Of a stretch of 64,000 nt of DNA, positions 1 to 9,516 are shown one piece after another. The DNA comes from Rhynchopus euleeides (lineage: Eukaryota; Euglenozoa; Diplonemea; Diplonemida; Diplonemidae). The position numbers and the translations under genes are program-made. The notes beneath the pieces are model-generated. The model was given only the letters and a program-made list of their open reading frames with translations, made no database searches and was not told where the DNA came from. The number at the start of each line of letters is the position of its first letter. Position 1 is the stretch's first letter. The stretch covers positions 496,001-560,000 of the forward strand of contig OY723322.1 of NCBI GenBank assembly GCA_963210315.1, in the 5' to 3' direction.

Positions 1-40
1 GACACCAAACACAACACGGGCCAGGGCCTAATGTGCATAC
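1..40 (-). other. 5' part of a cis-spliced intron in the fatty acyl-CoA reductase gene
   Basis: On the minus strand the coding frame reads through a Val-Glu codon pair and meets GTATGCACAT at 40-31. This has the same GTATG[C/T] donor as the five other introns in the window. The exon contains exactly 542 codons, so the intron is phase 0. The acceptor lies beyond the window edge. The alternative, uninterrupted coding to the edge, cannot be excluded. Confidence 0.7.
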
Positions 41-1666
41 CTCGACACCCTCCTCCTTGATGACCCACCGCATGATGCCGTAGCAGTAGTTTGCCAGGTA
101 GACGTGCCACGAGATGTGGTGCACGTCGGTGTGCCAGTCCGCTGCCTCGGAAGGCGACAGAATGTCCTGCAGCGAGTTGGTGTTGGTCGGCATGAAGTCC
201 CACGAGAAGTTGTTGAATGCGCGGAACTGGGAAACGAGGTCGTACGCCTTGCCGGTCGCTTTCTTCAGCTTGTCCGCGTTCTTCGCGGCCGTCGGGCGGG
301 CCCCGGGGAAAGGCAGGCGGGACTGCGCGTAGTACAGCTGGGCGGGCAGCTTCCTCTTCAGGTGGAACTTCCCCTCATACTCCGCACGGTTGGCAATCAT
401 CACCACCTCACACTTCCGCACCTGGTTCTTCGGGGGGTTCGACTCCCAGTGCCCGCGCACGCTGGTCACCACGTTGCCCCATGTCAGGGGGTTGTCCGTC
501 CCCGACGTGCAGATCTGGTACACAGGCACCATCTTCCCCGCACGGTCCACCGCACCGGAGGTCACAACAGACGACACCACGGAGCGCCCCTCATCCGGCA
601 TGCCTGCGAAGTTAGGCCGTGTCGGAACCGCCGACGCCTTCTGCAGGTTCCCCTCCGTCAGGGGCAACGAGGGCGACACCGGCGCAGCCGCAGCCACCTC
701 CTTCGCCACACCCCCCCTGTGCTGCGAGGCGGAGTCCTCCATCTTCGTCTCACGCGCAATCTTCGCGCCCGCCAGGAGGATCCCCTTCACGACGTAGTCC
801 ACCGGCACGATGTCCGCCTTACACGACGGGTCGGCGTGCACCTCCTGCACAATCCCAAACCCGGCAGTCACAAACAGGGCACCCGAGGCGCTCAGCGTGT
901 CAACCCACCCCGGGACAGGCTCCTCCAGGGCAGACCCGATGATGGAAGGGCGCACGATCGCCATCGGCACATTCCCCTTGTTGAGGTTCAGGAGGTGCTC
1001 CGAGATGGACTTCGTCATGGTGTAGGTGTTGGGGAAGCCAAACTTCTGCAGCAGGGCAGGCGTGTCCTTCTCCAGCTGCACGGGGTTGCTGTTGAGGATC
1101 TGCTTCGTCATCGCCTCCGCCTCGAACGGCAGCGGGTACAGCGTCTCCTCCACGATGTCACCACGCCTCTGGTAGTTGCAGTAGCAGGTGGAGATGTGGA
1201 TGAACGCCTCGAACCCGCCCTTCTGGTGGCACTTCCTCGCGAGCGAGAGGATCTGCAGCGAACCCAGCACGTTGAGGATGGCAGACGTGTGGAGCTTCTC
1301 GTTGAAGTCGATCGTCGCGGCGAGGTGGAAGATCATGGTGCAGTTGTCCACCAGGGTCTGGTACACCTCCTCCGTCATGCCGAGGCGGTCATCCGTCAGG
1401 CTGCCCTCCACCGCCACAACCTTCTCGCGGAAGATCTTCTTGAAGTTCTCCTCGCCGTACTGCTCCTTCAGCCGCCCCATCACGGGGCTCTCGAAGAGCT
1501 CCGCCTCCAGGCGCTTCTGCGTCTCGACACCCTTCTTGGGGCGGATCAGCAGGTAGAGCTTCTCCACGCGGGGGAGGGACCGGAGGATCTTCTCGACGAA
1601 CACCTTGCCGACAAACCCGGTCGACCCGGTGATCAGAATGTGCTGCCCAGCATATGTCTCGTCCAT
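41..1666 (-). CDS. Fatty acyl-CoA reductase, first exon (gene continues past window start)
   Basis: This enzyme family reduces fatty acyl-CoA to fatty alcohol with NADPH, usually at ER or peroxisome membranes, supplying alcohol for wax esters or ether lipids. The 542 visible residues start at the ATG at 1666. An N-terminal Rossmann motif TGSTGFVGK (residues 13-21) binds the nucleotide. The extended-SDR catalytic pair is Tyr215/Lys219 in YTMTK. Family-typical VRPSIIG (238-244) and DIVPVDYVV (285-293) follow. The region after about residue 420 (NPLTWGNV) begins the C-terminal domain that the intron interrupts. A stretch at roughly 310-360 is a low-similarity insertion. The nearest gene on the same strand is the cyclase-like gene 468 bp upstream. 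Family assignment is secure from motifs; chain-length preference cannot be read. Confidence 0.9.
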
Positions 1667-2134
1667 TGTGAAGAAAAGAGCGAGTGAGAGAGAGAAGGGT
1701 AGCCTGTGGTGTGCGGGAATGGGGAGGTGCTGGGGAAACACAGAAAGCTGTGCCATGTGATGAGCATTTGGCGGCGCAAATCCGGGGGTGGGTGGGTGGG
1801 CGGTCTTTTTATCACGGTGATTGGAGCTGGAGGGCGACGAGGCTCCGTGTGGTTCATCGCGGCCAAGCGGTTGCCGTTGCATATGAGTGCTTGAGTTTGT
1901 GTGAGAATGAAGCTTTAGTGATTACAATCAATCTAAGACGGACAAATTGCAGCGGAGAAACACTGAGAGCCACGCGTATGTGTGATGGGAACACCACACA
2001 TAGGCATCGTCGCAGCCTCAGAGCTCACGCTGGTTACTGAAAGGAAACCGCAAGGCACCTTCGGCCTGTGAAAACGGCGAACATCGCCATGAACGTCGTG
2101 CTGGCAGGCCTTGTCCCCACGGGCTGGCTGTTGA
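1667..2134. other. Intergenic spacer with candidate trans-splice acceptor
   Basis: This 468-bp spacer holds the 3' UTR of the EF-hand cyclase gene and the 5' leader of the reductase gene. On the minus strand a pyrimidine-rich stretch ends in CACCACAG (AG at 1705-1704), 37 nt before the reductase ATG. A second candidate AG is at 1731-1730. A further CT-rich tract lies between 1700 and the ATG. No gene is seen. Confidence 0.5.
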
Positions 2135-5100
2135 TCACGACACGCTGTTGAGTACCTGGACATAGGTTGGGCGTGTAGGGACGTCGGAGTTGCGCCTGTA
2201 CTGACTCTCCTTAGGCACAGGTTGCTGGGAGAAATCCTGCAGCCACTTCTGCATGGACACCACCTTCGACTTAGGAAAGAAGGCACGGAAAACCTCCATA
2301 ATGGATATGACGCCATCCCTGTCTTTGTCGAACCGTTTGAACAGCTTCTCGTCGAACACTTCATCGAGGAACGAGAAGTTGAAGCCCTTGTTGATAATCT
2401 CGTTCATATGGATGGTACCGGATCGGTCGTCGTCAATAGTTTCAAACTCACGTATGAGCTGCACTGCGGCCTTCTCATTGAAGTAGCCGTCCATCGGGCG
2501 CTTCAACCCTGCCATGGGAAGGGAACGCTTGCGTTGCTGTATCTCTGCGTCAACCTCGTCCCGCTCCTCCTGGAAGGTGAGGTAACGCGGGCGCACCTGC
2601 TGTGCCACAGCCTCATGATCCTCGAGGGACAGGGGCCGCAGCTTCTTCAGGTCCAGGATGCCGTTGCGCATCAGAAGCTTCCGGTAGACCAGCAGCACAA
2701 AAGCCAAGACGCGGATGCCGTGCTGCATATAATGTGACTTGGCAAGCTTGCCGTCCCCCGACAGGTCCTTCATGGTACTGGTGCGCCTCAGCATGTCACG
2801 CATCATCACAGGGATCATGGTCCCATTGTTGGACGGGTCTGCCACGTGTGTCGGCATCTTGCCCGCCTCCAGTTTGCTCGCCACACTTGCCCAGAAGCTC
2901 CCTGTGTCCTTGTCCTTGCCCTCCTTCTCGCCCTTCGCAACAACCTCGCGCTTCCAGTAGGACCACCGCGCGGCCAGTGGCTTGGGCGAGATGAGGTGCA
3001 AAAACTCCGGTACAGAGACGCCCTTCAGGTTCACCTCGCCTTTGCTCTGCATCTCGTAGGGCGCAAATATGGCCCCGTTGCGTTCGGTGTTGAGACGCGA
3101 CAGCTCTGTGAATGCAGAGAACCCCATCGCAATCTCACCACCCCGTCCGTAGCCCGAAACACGAGCCGCGAGGTTGACCATCGGGCCAAAGTAGTCGACT
3201 CTGCCCGAGACAGGATCGTTTTGGACCATGGGCGTGCCGTAGTTGAAACCCATGCGCACCCGTGGCCCATCGAAGAGCTTGACGCCATCCTTGTAGAATA
3301 CCTCAGAGTCGGGTTGCGATCTCAGCCATGTGTGCCACTTTGCATGCAGCAGCTCCATCTGGCTGTTGCAACACCAATTCAGCGCGTCAATCACACTGGC
3401 GAATGCCACCATGAACGCATCCCCCTCGGTCTTCACCTCGTAGCCGTTGTGCGCAGCTGCGACGCTGCGCAGGATCCTGTTGTGCCGTGCGATCGTCGTC
3501 TTCATCGCATCGGGATTCTTGTCCCACAAAGAGGTTGACCCTTGTATGTCCGAGAATGCGATGGCCAGCGTGCCTGTGTCGCGGGGTGGAAATGTGAGCG
3601 ACCATCCCAGGACAGGGCAACAGTCAGATTGATGCACAACGTTTGATCTCGTGTGATGGCCACGAAACATACCTGTCGGGGGCACCGCCTTCCCCGCCGT
3701 GTCATAAAGGCTCATAATATGCGTCTCATGCGACTCGATCTTCCGGTGGTACGTGGCATAGTTCTTCGACACTTTGGGGAGTATCCTGTCCAGCTTTATC
3801 AGCTTCTCCACATGCCGGTCCGTCAGGTTGGGGATCCCATCCGTCTTCGGCGTCTTCGACAGCGCAGTCCACGTACTCGCCATTGCACTGGCCACATCTG
3901 GAACAGGCTTCTTCTTCGGACGCGCTTGGAAGCGCCCCGACAGCTCCTTGGGGAAGATAAGAAAGAGGCTTTCAGGCATGGACAGGCCTGCCAACTGCTG
4001 CCGCCCGAGGGGGGTCACCACAATGTCGTCTGGGAGATTGTCCGTGCGGGTCAGGATTTTGTAGGCTGCGAGCCCCATCGTGATCTCCCCTCCTCGCCCG
4101 ACGTCGGAGATACGCGACGCGAGATGCACCGTCTGCCCAAAATACCCCATGCGTCCATTCGTGGGGTCCACTTGGCAGTCGGGTTCGCACACATTGAACC
4201 CGACACGCACGCGCACCCCGTGGTGCAGCCTGACATAGCGCTGCGTTTCGCGGGAATAGTCCCAGGTGTCGGAGGCATCGGCTTCCTTCATAATGCTTTC
4301 GGGCCAGTCCTGCTCCATCAGCTCGCGCTGCACCTTCACCGCCCAGGCTAGGGCGAGGCGGCTTTCCTCGAAGGCAATCATAAAAGCATCCCCTTCGGTC
4401 CGCACCTCATACCCTTGGTACCGTTCGATGTTCTGCCGCATCACCTTGTTGTGTATCGCCAGCGCAGCCTTCATCGCCTCCGTCTGCTTGTCCCATAGGT
4501 TGGTGCTCCCCTGCACATCTGTGAAGACGAGCGTCACCGTCCCGATGGGCGGGGCACGGCGCAGGCTAATGTCGTTCGCCCGCATGAGCTCATACTCGAT
4601 CCCCTCGAAATGCCTCGTCTGAAACTTCCCCCGCTTCGCAGCCTTCCACGTCGGACAGAAGGGATGCTCATAAGGCGGGAGCTTGTGCACCCCGGTGTGC
4701 TCCCACCAGATCCGCAACGGGGGCAGCTTCTGGCAGAATGAGGTCACCTTCCGCCTGACTATGCTGAGAATCTGCGACACCGACCGGGAGGGGGTCGTGT
4801 CGCTGACAGACTGGTCGTCGAAGAAACTCGCATCATCCCCGCTGTTGCGCTGCAACGTGGGATCCACCGTGTCGAACTCACCACAGTGTATGGGCAGGAT
4901 GGAGTAGAACACCTCCTTGCCAACCATGAACTCCTCCGAGTCGAATGTGTCCATCGCTGCTTGATACCGCAAGCTCTCTTGTGCATCGTGGAGCTTCTTC
5001 ATCGTGATAAACGCATGTTTTGTCATCAGTGTCTCCCCGGGGCGGCACTGGCATGTCGCATGGGCTGCATAGCTCACAGGCTTTCCCCGGTAAACATATT

Positions 5101-6574
5101 TCATCGTCGCCGCATCCAACCGGCTCGTCGTGTCACCACAGTCGACCCCGATGGTCAGCAGAGGTCCCTGGAAGAGCGTGGTATGCACATTCTGCGGAAG
5201 CAGTGGATCCCGCTTGTCACCGCTGGGGCTCGGGCTGCGGCGGTGCCCGCTGGACCCCAGGTCAATCGAGGCTGCGTCGAGGCTGCCCATGAAGCTGCCG
5301 CCACCGCTGACACCGCCCCCCGCCCCCAGCGCGCCGTTGGTGCGCCGGAGGAGGGTTTGTATTTCCGCAAAGTCGACCGCACCGACCGCCTCCTCCACAG
5401 GCACAACCAGCTCCTTGGGGTAGGTCTTTAGAATCGGGTCCGGCGGGGGCTTACTCTTCCGCCCCCTCGGCTTCCGGGGCGGGAAAGCCGCGGCGTAACG
5501 CGTGTGGCAGGCGGAGATGAGCTCAGACGCGAATATGGCGGCCTGCACAGGATCGGGGAAGACCAGCATCGAGAGAAACCCCTGTTGGACCGATTCGTAC
5601 CCAAACACGCTGTGCGTCCTCCCCAGATCCGCCAGTGTCTTCTCGAGGGTCGTCCTGAAATACGACCTCAGCCTCATGGAGAGGTCGGGGTGCGAGGTGG
5701 CGATGTTCTCCATCCCAACTGCGTTGATCATCACCACGGCAACAGACCCCTCAGGCCTTGCATACGGAACGACCCTCCTCGCTGGTACCAACCCACGCGA
5801 CAGCGGTGTCTCGTAGTGGTCGACGCTCTGCGTGGGGCGCGCGTCAGATGCCCTGTCGGGGCCTGGCACCCTGAGCATATTACAATCGTCGTTTGCCTCC
5901 ATGGCCCTCCTCTCCAGCGACTCGAGGGCGGACTCCTCCCGCTGCCGCCACGAAGGGATGCGGGGGTAGCTGCGGGTCTTCTGCTGGAGCACCTCCCTCT
6001 CCCGCTCCCCGAGGACCTGCCCCACGACCTCCTCCCGGAGATGCTCCATCTTGCTGTCCAGCAGCGCCTTCTTCTCCTCCCACACCCGCTGCGCCTGGCT
6101 GCGCTGGTGGCCCAGCTCCTGCAGGCGGCGCTCCAGCTCCCAGATGACCTGGTTCTGCTCTGCGATGCCCGCCCCAGCCTGGGGCTCCACAGGCTCTGGG
6201 GAGCAGCGCGAGACAGGGGTCTGGCGCAGCCTGCGCTGGGGCGAGGCGTGCTGCGGCGTGGGGTGCTGCAGCTCGGAGGATCCCTTGAGCTGCCTCCTGC
6301 GCTGCTGGCTGTCGGAGATCTTCTGGTTGACAGTCGCGACGTGCATCCGGTGCGCCATGTCGCCCTCCTGCAGCTCCTGCAGCCGGGTGTGGAGGCAGGC
6401 GAGGAGCTTCGCCTTCCCCATGCTCCGCTTTGCCGACACCACCTCGTCGACATGCCTGGCAGGCACCGCAAGCGACTTCGGAGGAGGGTGTGGGTTGTGC
6501 GGGCTGGCATCCCGGCACACGCCGAAGAAGTTGGTGTCACCGCCGCCGCCACCACTGCGCAAAGGGTGTTGCAT
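2135..6574 (-). CDS. EF-hand protein with three class III nucleotidyl cyclase-type domains (one 99-nt intron)
   Basis: After removal of the intron at 3672-3574 the protein is 1446 residues from the first ATG; the frame is open further upstream, to a GTG. It has no membrane segment. Predicted order: disordered N-terminus with coiled coil (about 60-210); degenerate cyclase fold A (about 277-530); cyclase B (about 680-880); cyclase C (about 968-1170); two EF-hands with loops at 1348-1359 and 1383-1394, both starting with Asp and ending with Glu. B has both metal Asp (D686 in FTD, D729 in EGD) but lacks C2-type residues: Gly for the adenine Asp and His for the transition-state Asn. C has the metal Asp plus Lys1015, an Asp seven residues before its Asn (N1101) and Arg1105, the adenylyl-cyclase set. 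B plus C would therefore make one good cAMP-forming site, with calcium control through the EF-hands (inference). Activity is unproven. Confidence 0.85.
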   Translation of the reverse strand: MQHPLRSGGGGGDTNFFGVCRDASPHNPHPPPKSLAVPARHVDEVVSAKRSMGKAKLLACLHTRLQELQEGDMAHRMHVATVNQKISDSQQRRRQLKGSSELQHPTPQHASPQRRLRQTPVSRCSPEPVEPQAGAGIAEQNQVIWELERRLQELGHQRSQAQRVWEEKKALLDSKMEHLREEVVGQVLGEREREVLQQKTRSYPRIPSWRQREESALESLERRAMEANDDCNMLRVPGPDRASDARPTQSVDHYETPLSRGLVPARRVVPYARPEGSVAVVMINAVGMENIATSHPDLSMRLRSYFRTTLEKTLADLGRTHSVFGYESVQQGFLSMLVFPDPVQAAIFASELISACHTRYAAAFPPRKPRGRKSKPPPDPILKTYPKELVVPVEEAVGAVDFAEIQTLLRRTNGALGAGGGVSGGGSFMGSLDAASIDLGSSGHRRSPSPSGDKRDPLLPQNVHTTLFQGPLLTIGVDCGDTTSRLDAATMKYVYRGKPVSYAAHATCQCRPGETLMTKHAFITMKKLHDAQESLRYQAAMDTFDSEEFMVGKEVFYSILPIHCGEFDTVDPTLQRNSGDDASFFDDQSVSDTTPSRSVSQILSIVRRKVTSFCQKLPPLRIWWEHTGVHKLPPYEHPFCPTWKAAKRGKFQTRHFEGIEYELMRANDISLRRAPPIGTVTLVFTDVQGSTNLWDKQTEAMKAALAIHNKVMRQNIERYQGYEVRTEGDAFMIAFEESRLALAWAVKVQRELMEQDWPESIMKEADASDTWDYSRETQRYVRLHHGVRVRVGFNVCEPDCQVDPTNGRMGYFGQTVHLASRISDVGRGGEITMGLAAYKILTRTDNLPDDIVVTPLGRQQLAGLSMPESLFLIFPKELSGRFQARPKKKPVPDVASAMASTWTALSKTPKTDGIPNLTDRHVEKLIKLDRILPKVSKNYATYHRKIESHETHIMSLYDTAGKAVPPTGMFRGHHTRSNVVHQSDCCPVLGWSLTFPPRDTGTLAIAFSDIQGSTSLWDKNPDAMKTTIARHNRILRSVAAAHNGYEVKTEGDAFMVAFASVIDALNWCCNSQMELLHAKWHTWLRSQPDSEVFYKDGVKLFDGPRVRMGFNYGTPMVQNDPVSGRVDYFGPMVNLAARVSGYGRGGEIAMGFSAFTELSRLNTERNGAIFAPYEMQSKGEVNLKGVSVPEFLHLISPKPLAARWSYWKREVVAKGEKEGKDKDTGSFWASVASKLEAGKMPTHVADPSNNGTMIPVMMRDMLRRTSTMKDLSGDGKLAKSHYMQHGIRVLAFVLLVYRKLLMRNGILDLKKLRPLSLEDHEAVAQQVRPRYLTFQEERDEVDAEIQQRKRSLPMAGLKRPMDGYFNEKAAVQLIREFETIDDDRSGTIHMNEIINKGFNFSFLDEVFDEKLFKRFDKDRDGVISIMEVFRAFFPKSKVVSMQKWLQDFSQQPVPKESQYRRNSDVPTRPTYVQVLNSVS
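3574..3672 (-). other. 99-nt in-frame intron inside the EF-hand cyclase gene
   Basis: The donor is GTATGTTTCG at 3672 and the acceptor ends CGACACAG at 3574. Because 99 is a multiple of three and there is no stop, naive translation reads through it and inserts 33 extra residues (rich in His, Cys and Ser) just before cyclase domain C. Splicing restores PPTGTLAIAF, which aligns with PPIGTVTLVF at the same place in domain B of the same protein. That internal alignment is strong evidence for the intron. Confidence 0.9.
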
Positions 6575-6620
6575 CGGGGAGGCTGAGGTGGTCGCCACAA
6601 AGGAGGTCGGAGTGGATCAG

Positions 6621-6655
6621 CTGGCGTGTCGGAGGAGAGCGGGAGAAAAAATGGC
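6621..6655 (-). promoter_or_regulatory. Candidate spliced-leader acceptor of the EF-hand cyclase gene
   Basis: The minus strand reads a T/C-rich tract (ATTTTTTCTCCCGCTCTCC) followed by CGCCAG, with AG at 6622-6621. This leaves a 46-nt leader before the ATG at 6574. It matches the layout at the other genes. No mRNA evidence is available. Confidence 0.5.
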
Positions 6656-6842
6656 TGGGGCGAAATCCGCTAGGCACCAGAGCAGCGGGGTTGAGGTGAC
6701 TCTGCATTGCAGCGCGGCATGGTGTGGGGGGGGGGGGGTGTGTATGATGTGGTGCGTCCTGGAGGGGAGGGGGGGGGGGGTTTTTTTTGATTGTCGAGAG
6801 TGAAGCCTGCTGTGATGTGCGTCAAATCGCGGGGGGGAAATA

Positions 6843-7155
6843 CCGTATACGTAAATATTTTGGAACGTAAATATTATGGAACGTAAATATTTTGGAACGC
6901 TGGTGGGTTGGCGTTCCAGATTTTTTTCGTTCCATAATATTTACAGGGCTTTCTGCGACTCGGGGACTTGGACCAGGTGATCGGACGGCATACAGAGTCC
7001 CTGACGGGACCTACTCGTGCACTTTTCGCGCGATTCCTGACGCAAGCCGTCCTCACCACCGAGTCCCCAACTGGCCCTGTAAATATTATGGAACGGACCG
7101 GCCAAAAATGGACCCGTTCCATAATATTTACGTTCCATAATATTTACGTATACGG
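6843..7155. mobile_element. 313-bp miniature inverted-repeat element flanked by TA
   Basis: Both ends begin CCGTATACGTAAATATT, in inverted orientation, and run into tandem repeats of the 16-mer GTAAATATTATGGAAC. The element is flanked on both sides by TA (6841-6842 and 7156-7157), a possible target duplication as in Tc1/mariner-type insertions. A non-coding core of about 150 bp lies between the ends. Near-identical cores recur in the composite at 16749-17801, so the family was active recently. There is no transposase, so it is non-autonomous; superfamily assignment is inference. Confidence 0.85.
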
Positions 7156-7230
7156 TAACCCCAAAACGATATGCAACAACAACAGAATCCTGCTGCTGCT
7201 GCCCGGTGGTAGGATGGGAGAGAGAGAGGA

Positions 7231-7404
7231 GAAACTTGTTTTCTAATGTGTTTGTTGCGTGAGGCAGTCTCCGCGTGGAGCTCCCCGGCACCTCCTGCAT
7301 ACGCAGTGTGTGATGTATGTGACGCACAAAACAAGTTCTCTTCGCAACGCTACGCTCTTGCGTCCAAGAGAGAACTTGTTTTGTAATGTGTTTGTTGCGT
7401 GAGG
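7231..7404 (+). repeat. 34-bp direct repeat pair with an inverted partial copy
   Basis: A 34-bp sequence ending TAATGTGTTTGTTGCGTGAGG occurs at 7231-7264 and again at 7371-7404, differing at only a few positions. A partial inverted copy (CGCACAAAACAAGTTCTC) lies between them at 7323-7340. It may be the remnant of a small element; no coding potential. Confidence 0.6.
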
Positions 7405-7552
7405 GCCAAGAGCGAGGGGAGCGGGGAGGGGGGGGGGGGGGACATCTCTCAACATGGCTTTCTGCGCCAAGCCCTGCTCCCCCACTCATTGCGCTGTAAA
7501 GTGTTAAGATATTACTCCATTGTTCCGGCGGGGGGGGGGGGTGATGGATAGA

Positions 7553-7626
7553 TACACGACGCGGTCTCCACCTTTCCGGGTACCCGGATCCGGGTACCCG
7601 CCGGGAGGTGAAGACCGCGTCGTGTA
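7553..7626. repeat. 74-bp near-perfect palindrome
   Basis: The arms run TACACGACGCGGTCTCCACC inward and are mirrored at 7607-7626 with one mismatch. The centre is built from GGGTACCCGGATCCGGGTACCC. It can fold into one long hairpin on either strand. Confidence 0.8.
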
Positions 7627-9473
7627 GATAGATGGCGCGTGTTTTGTTTATTCCACTTCGTATCAGCAATACCCTGATCCACTAGATCCGGATATCTTTC
7701 CCTTTTCCCTTTTCCCTCTTCTCTTTTCCCTTCCCCCCTGGTGGGGAGGGAGGTTCGATGGAGGGGGTGTCGCAGGAGATCCAACGGGCGCCCATCCGGA
7801 GAAGGGAAGGTGTGATGCCAGCACCGCGCCACAGCACTACATCACCACAGTAATGCCCCCCGTTGTGCCTCCCCACGCCCCACCCGCCATCGGAGGTGGC
7901 GCTAGGGGGAGAGGGGAGACGGGTGGGGGGGGGGGGAAATACACCGGAAACTTCAAGGGACATGCCGAACAAGCCACTGGAGGGAAGAGGGGATATAAAA
8001 GCCAGGCCCTGAGACGTCCGACCTCCCCGAGGCCTCTCTCTTCACACCCCCCCCCCCTGTGCCACCCCACACCCCTCTTCACCTTCACCGAGGGGACAAC
8101 AATGCAGGGGGGGGTTTGATCGTCGAGAGTGAATGGAAAAGTAAATCAGGGGGGGGGGGTGTCCGAGATATAGCGTGGGCTATGATCTCACGATCTCACG
8201 GCTCTGATATTTCCTCAACATTGTCAGCCAGCACATGTGAACCGTTTCCTTTTTTCGTTTGTTGTTTGCGGCAAGGTGGTAGAACGTCACCCCGAGGGCT
8301 GCATCATATTACGGTCTCCGCCAACACACATCTTGGTGTCGACGAACTCCAGCCTGAAGGCGACGTAGAAGACGGCCAGACTGACGTCCACAATATTTAT
8401 AGAGTGTTGGAGAACCACATTGATCAATCCTGCTTCTGACATGATCTCTCCAACACACACACCGGTTGTGTCACACATGTGTGCCTTCTTGGAAGATTGA
8501 ATCAAAAGCCTGGCACACCCGACCTCACATATGATCTCACCTCAGAGATAAGCGTGATTCCCGTATCTGGCTGTGCGCTTTGGAACAGGGGGCGGGGCGG
8601 GTGGCAGTTTGCAAGCCGGCCAAACCATGCAAATCTCTTTGCAGGTTCGGGGAGGGGTAGATGTAGGGGGGCGGGGCAAAACACATACAAGGCTGGGGCT
8701 GGGTGGTGCCCGGAAGACGAGGCCTAAAGTGTGCACAGCGGTGGACAGCAGTGCGGGATTTCTCTCTCTCTCTCTCTCAAGCAGTGGAGGAACCAAAAAA
8801 AAGAGTGTTGCTGGGCTCAGCATTGAACTGAACACTTTAACCTCCTACACAGGCCCAACGCAGTGGACGAAGGCGGTCGCTCTGGGTGGGGTGGGGGGGA
8901 AGGACGAGGCGATAGTGTCCCAATCGAGCCAAAACCCTGGGATGGGACTTCGCCTTCTTCCCACATCGGTACACGGAGGAGCAGACACAGGGTTGAAAAC
9001 TATCTGTGCCCCCGCTGGATCGTAAAGTGACAGCAAAACGAGACAACAAACCAATTACTGCCGAAAGTTGTTTTGTTGGAACGCAGACCCCACTCTTTGT
9101 GTACACCACTCCCCGGTCTGATGAAGTGGTGTGAGTGGGGACGCACGATCCAGCTAAAGGCACAGAAAGTTTCCCCAGTTGGCTACGCCGAACCAACAAA
9201 AAAACAAAACACACGCGATAAAAAGCTTTGCTGCAGCTGTTGGGTTTCCGGACACACCACAGAGGTGGGGGAGGCTGGAAGAGCGAATGGCCGCAACAGC
9301 GGTGGAGTAGGGGGAACCAAGCACGGCATTCTTTGGCTGCGGCCTGCTTGGAACAAACGCACTGGGTAGCAGGGCTGCGTGGACAAAATGTCCTATGTCC
9401 TCCCCCCTCTGCAGCCCCACCCATCGGACCAATTGACCAAACTGCTCAAGACGAGGCGATATGTGCAACCGCA

Positions 9474-9516
9474 GTCAACCCAAACGCCCAGGCAACGCAT
9501 GGGCGTTTGGGTTGAC
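9474..9516. repeat. Perfect 17-bp stem hairpin
   Basis: GTCAACCCAAACGCCCA at 9474-9490 is perfectly complementary to 9500-9516, leaving a 9-nt loop. No gene ends here, so a transcription terminator role is not supported. Confidence 0.8.

Noticed and set aside
104..1687. A 527-codon open frame on the plus strand
   Set aside because: It is antisense to the fatty acyl-CoA reductase exon, which has clear family motifs; the plus-strand protein is Arg/Leu/His-rich nonsense typical of a GC-rich shadow frame.
5760..5765. A GTATGC donor-like site within the EF-hand cyclase coding region
   Set aside because: The following sequence encodes the first strand of the degenerate cyclase fold, and no acceptor nearby restores a better protein.
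5504..6586. A 360-codon plus-strand frame
   Set aside because: Antisense to the coiled-coil N-terminus of the EF-hand cyclase gene; no domain and low-complexity composition.
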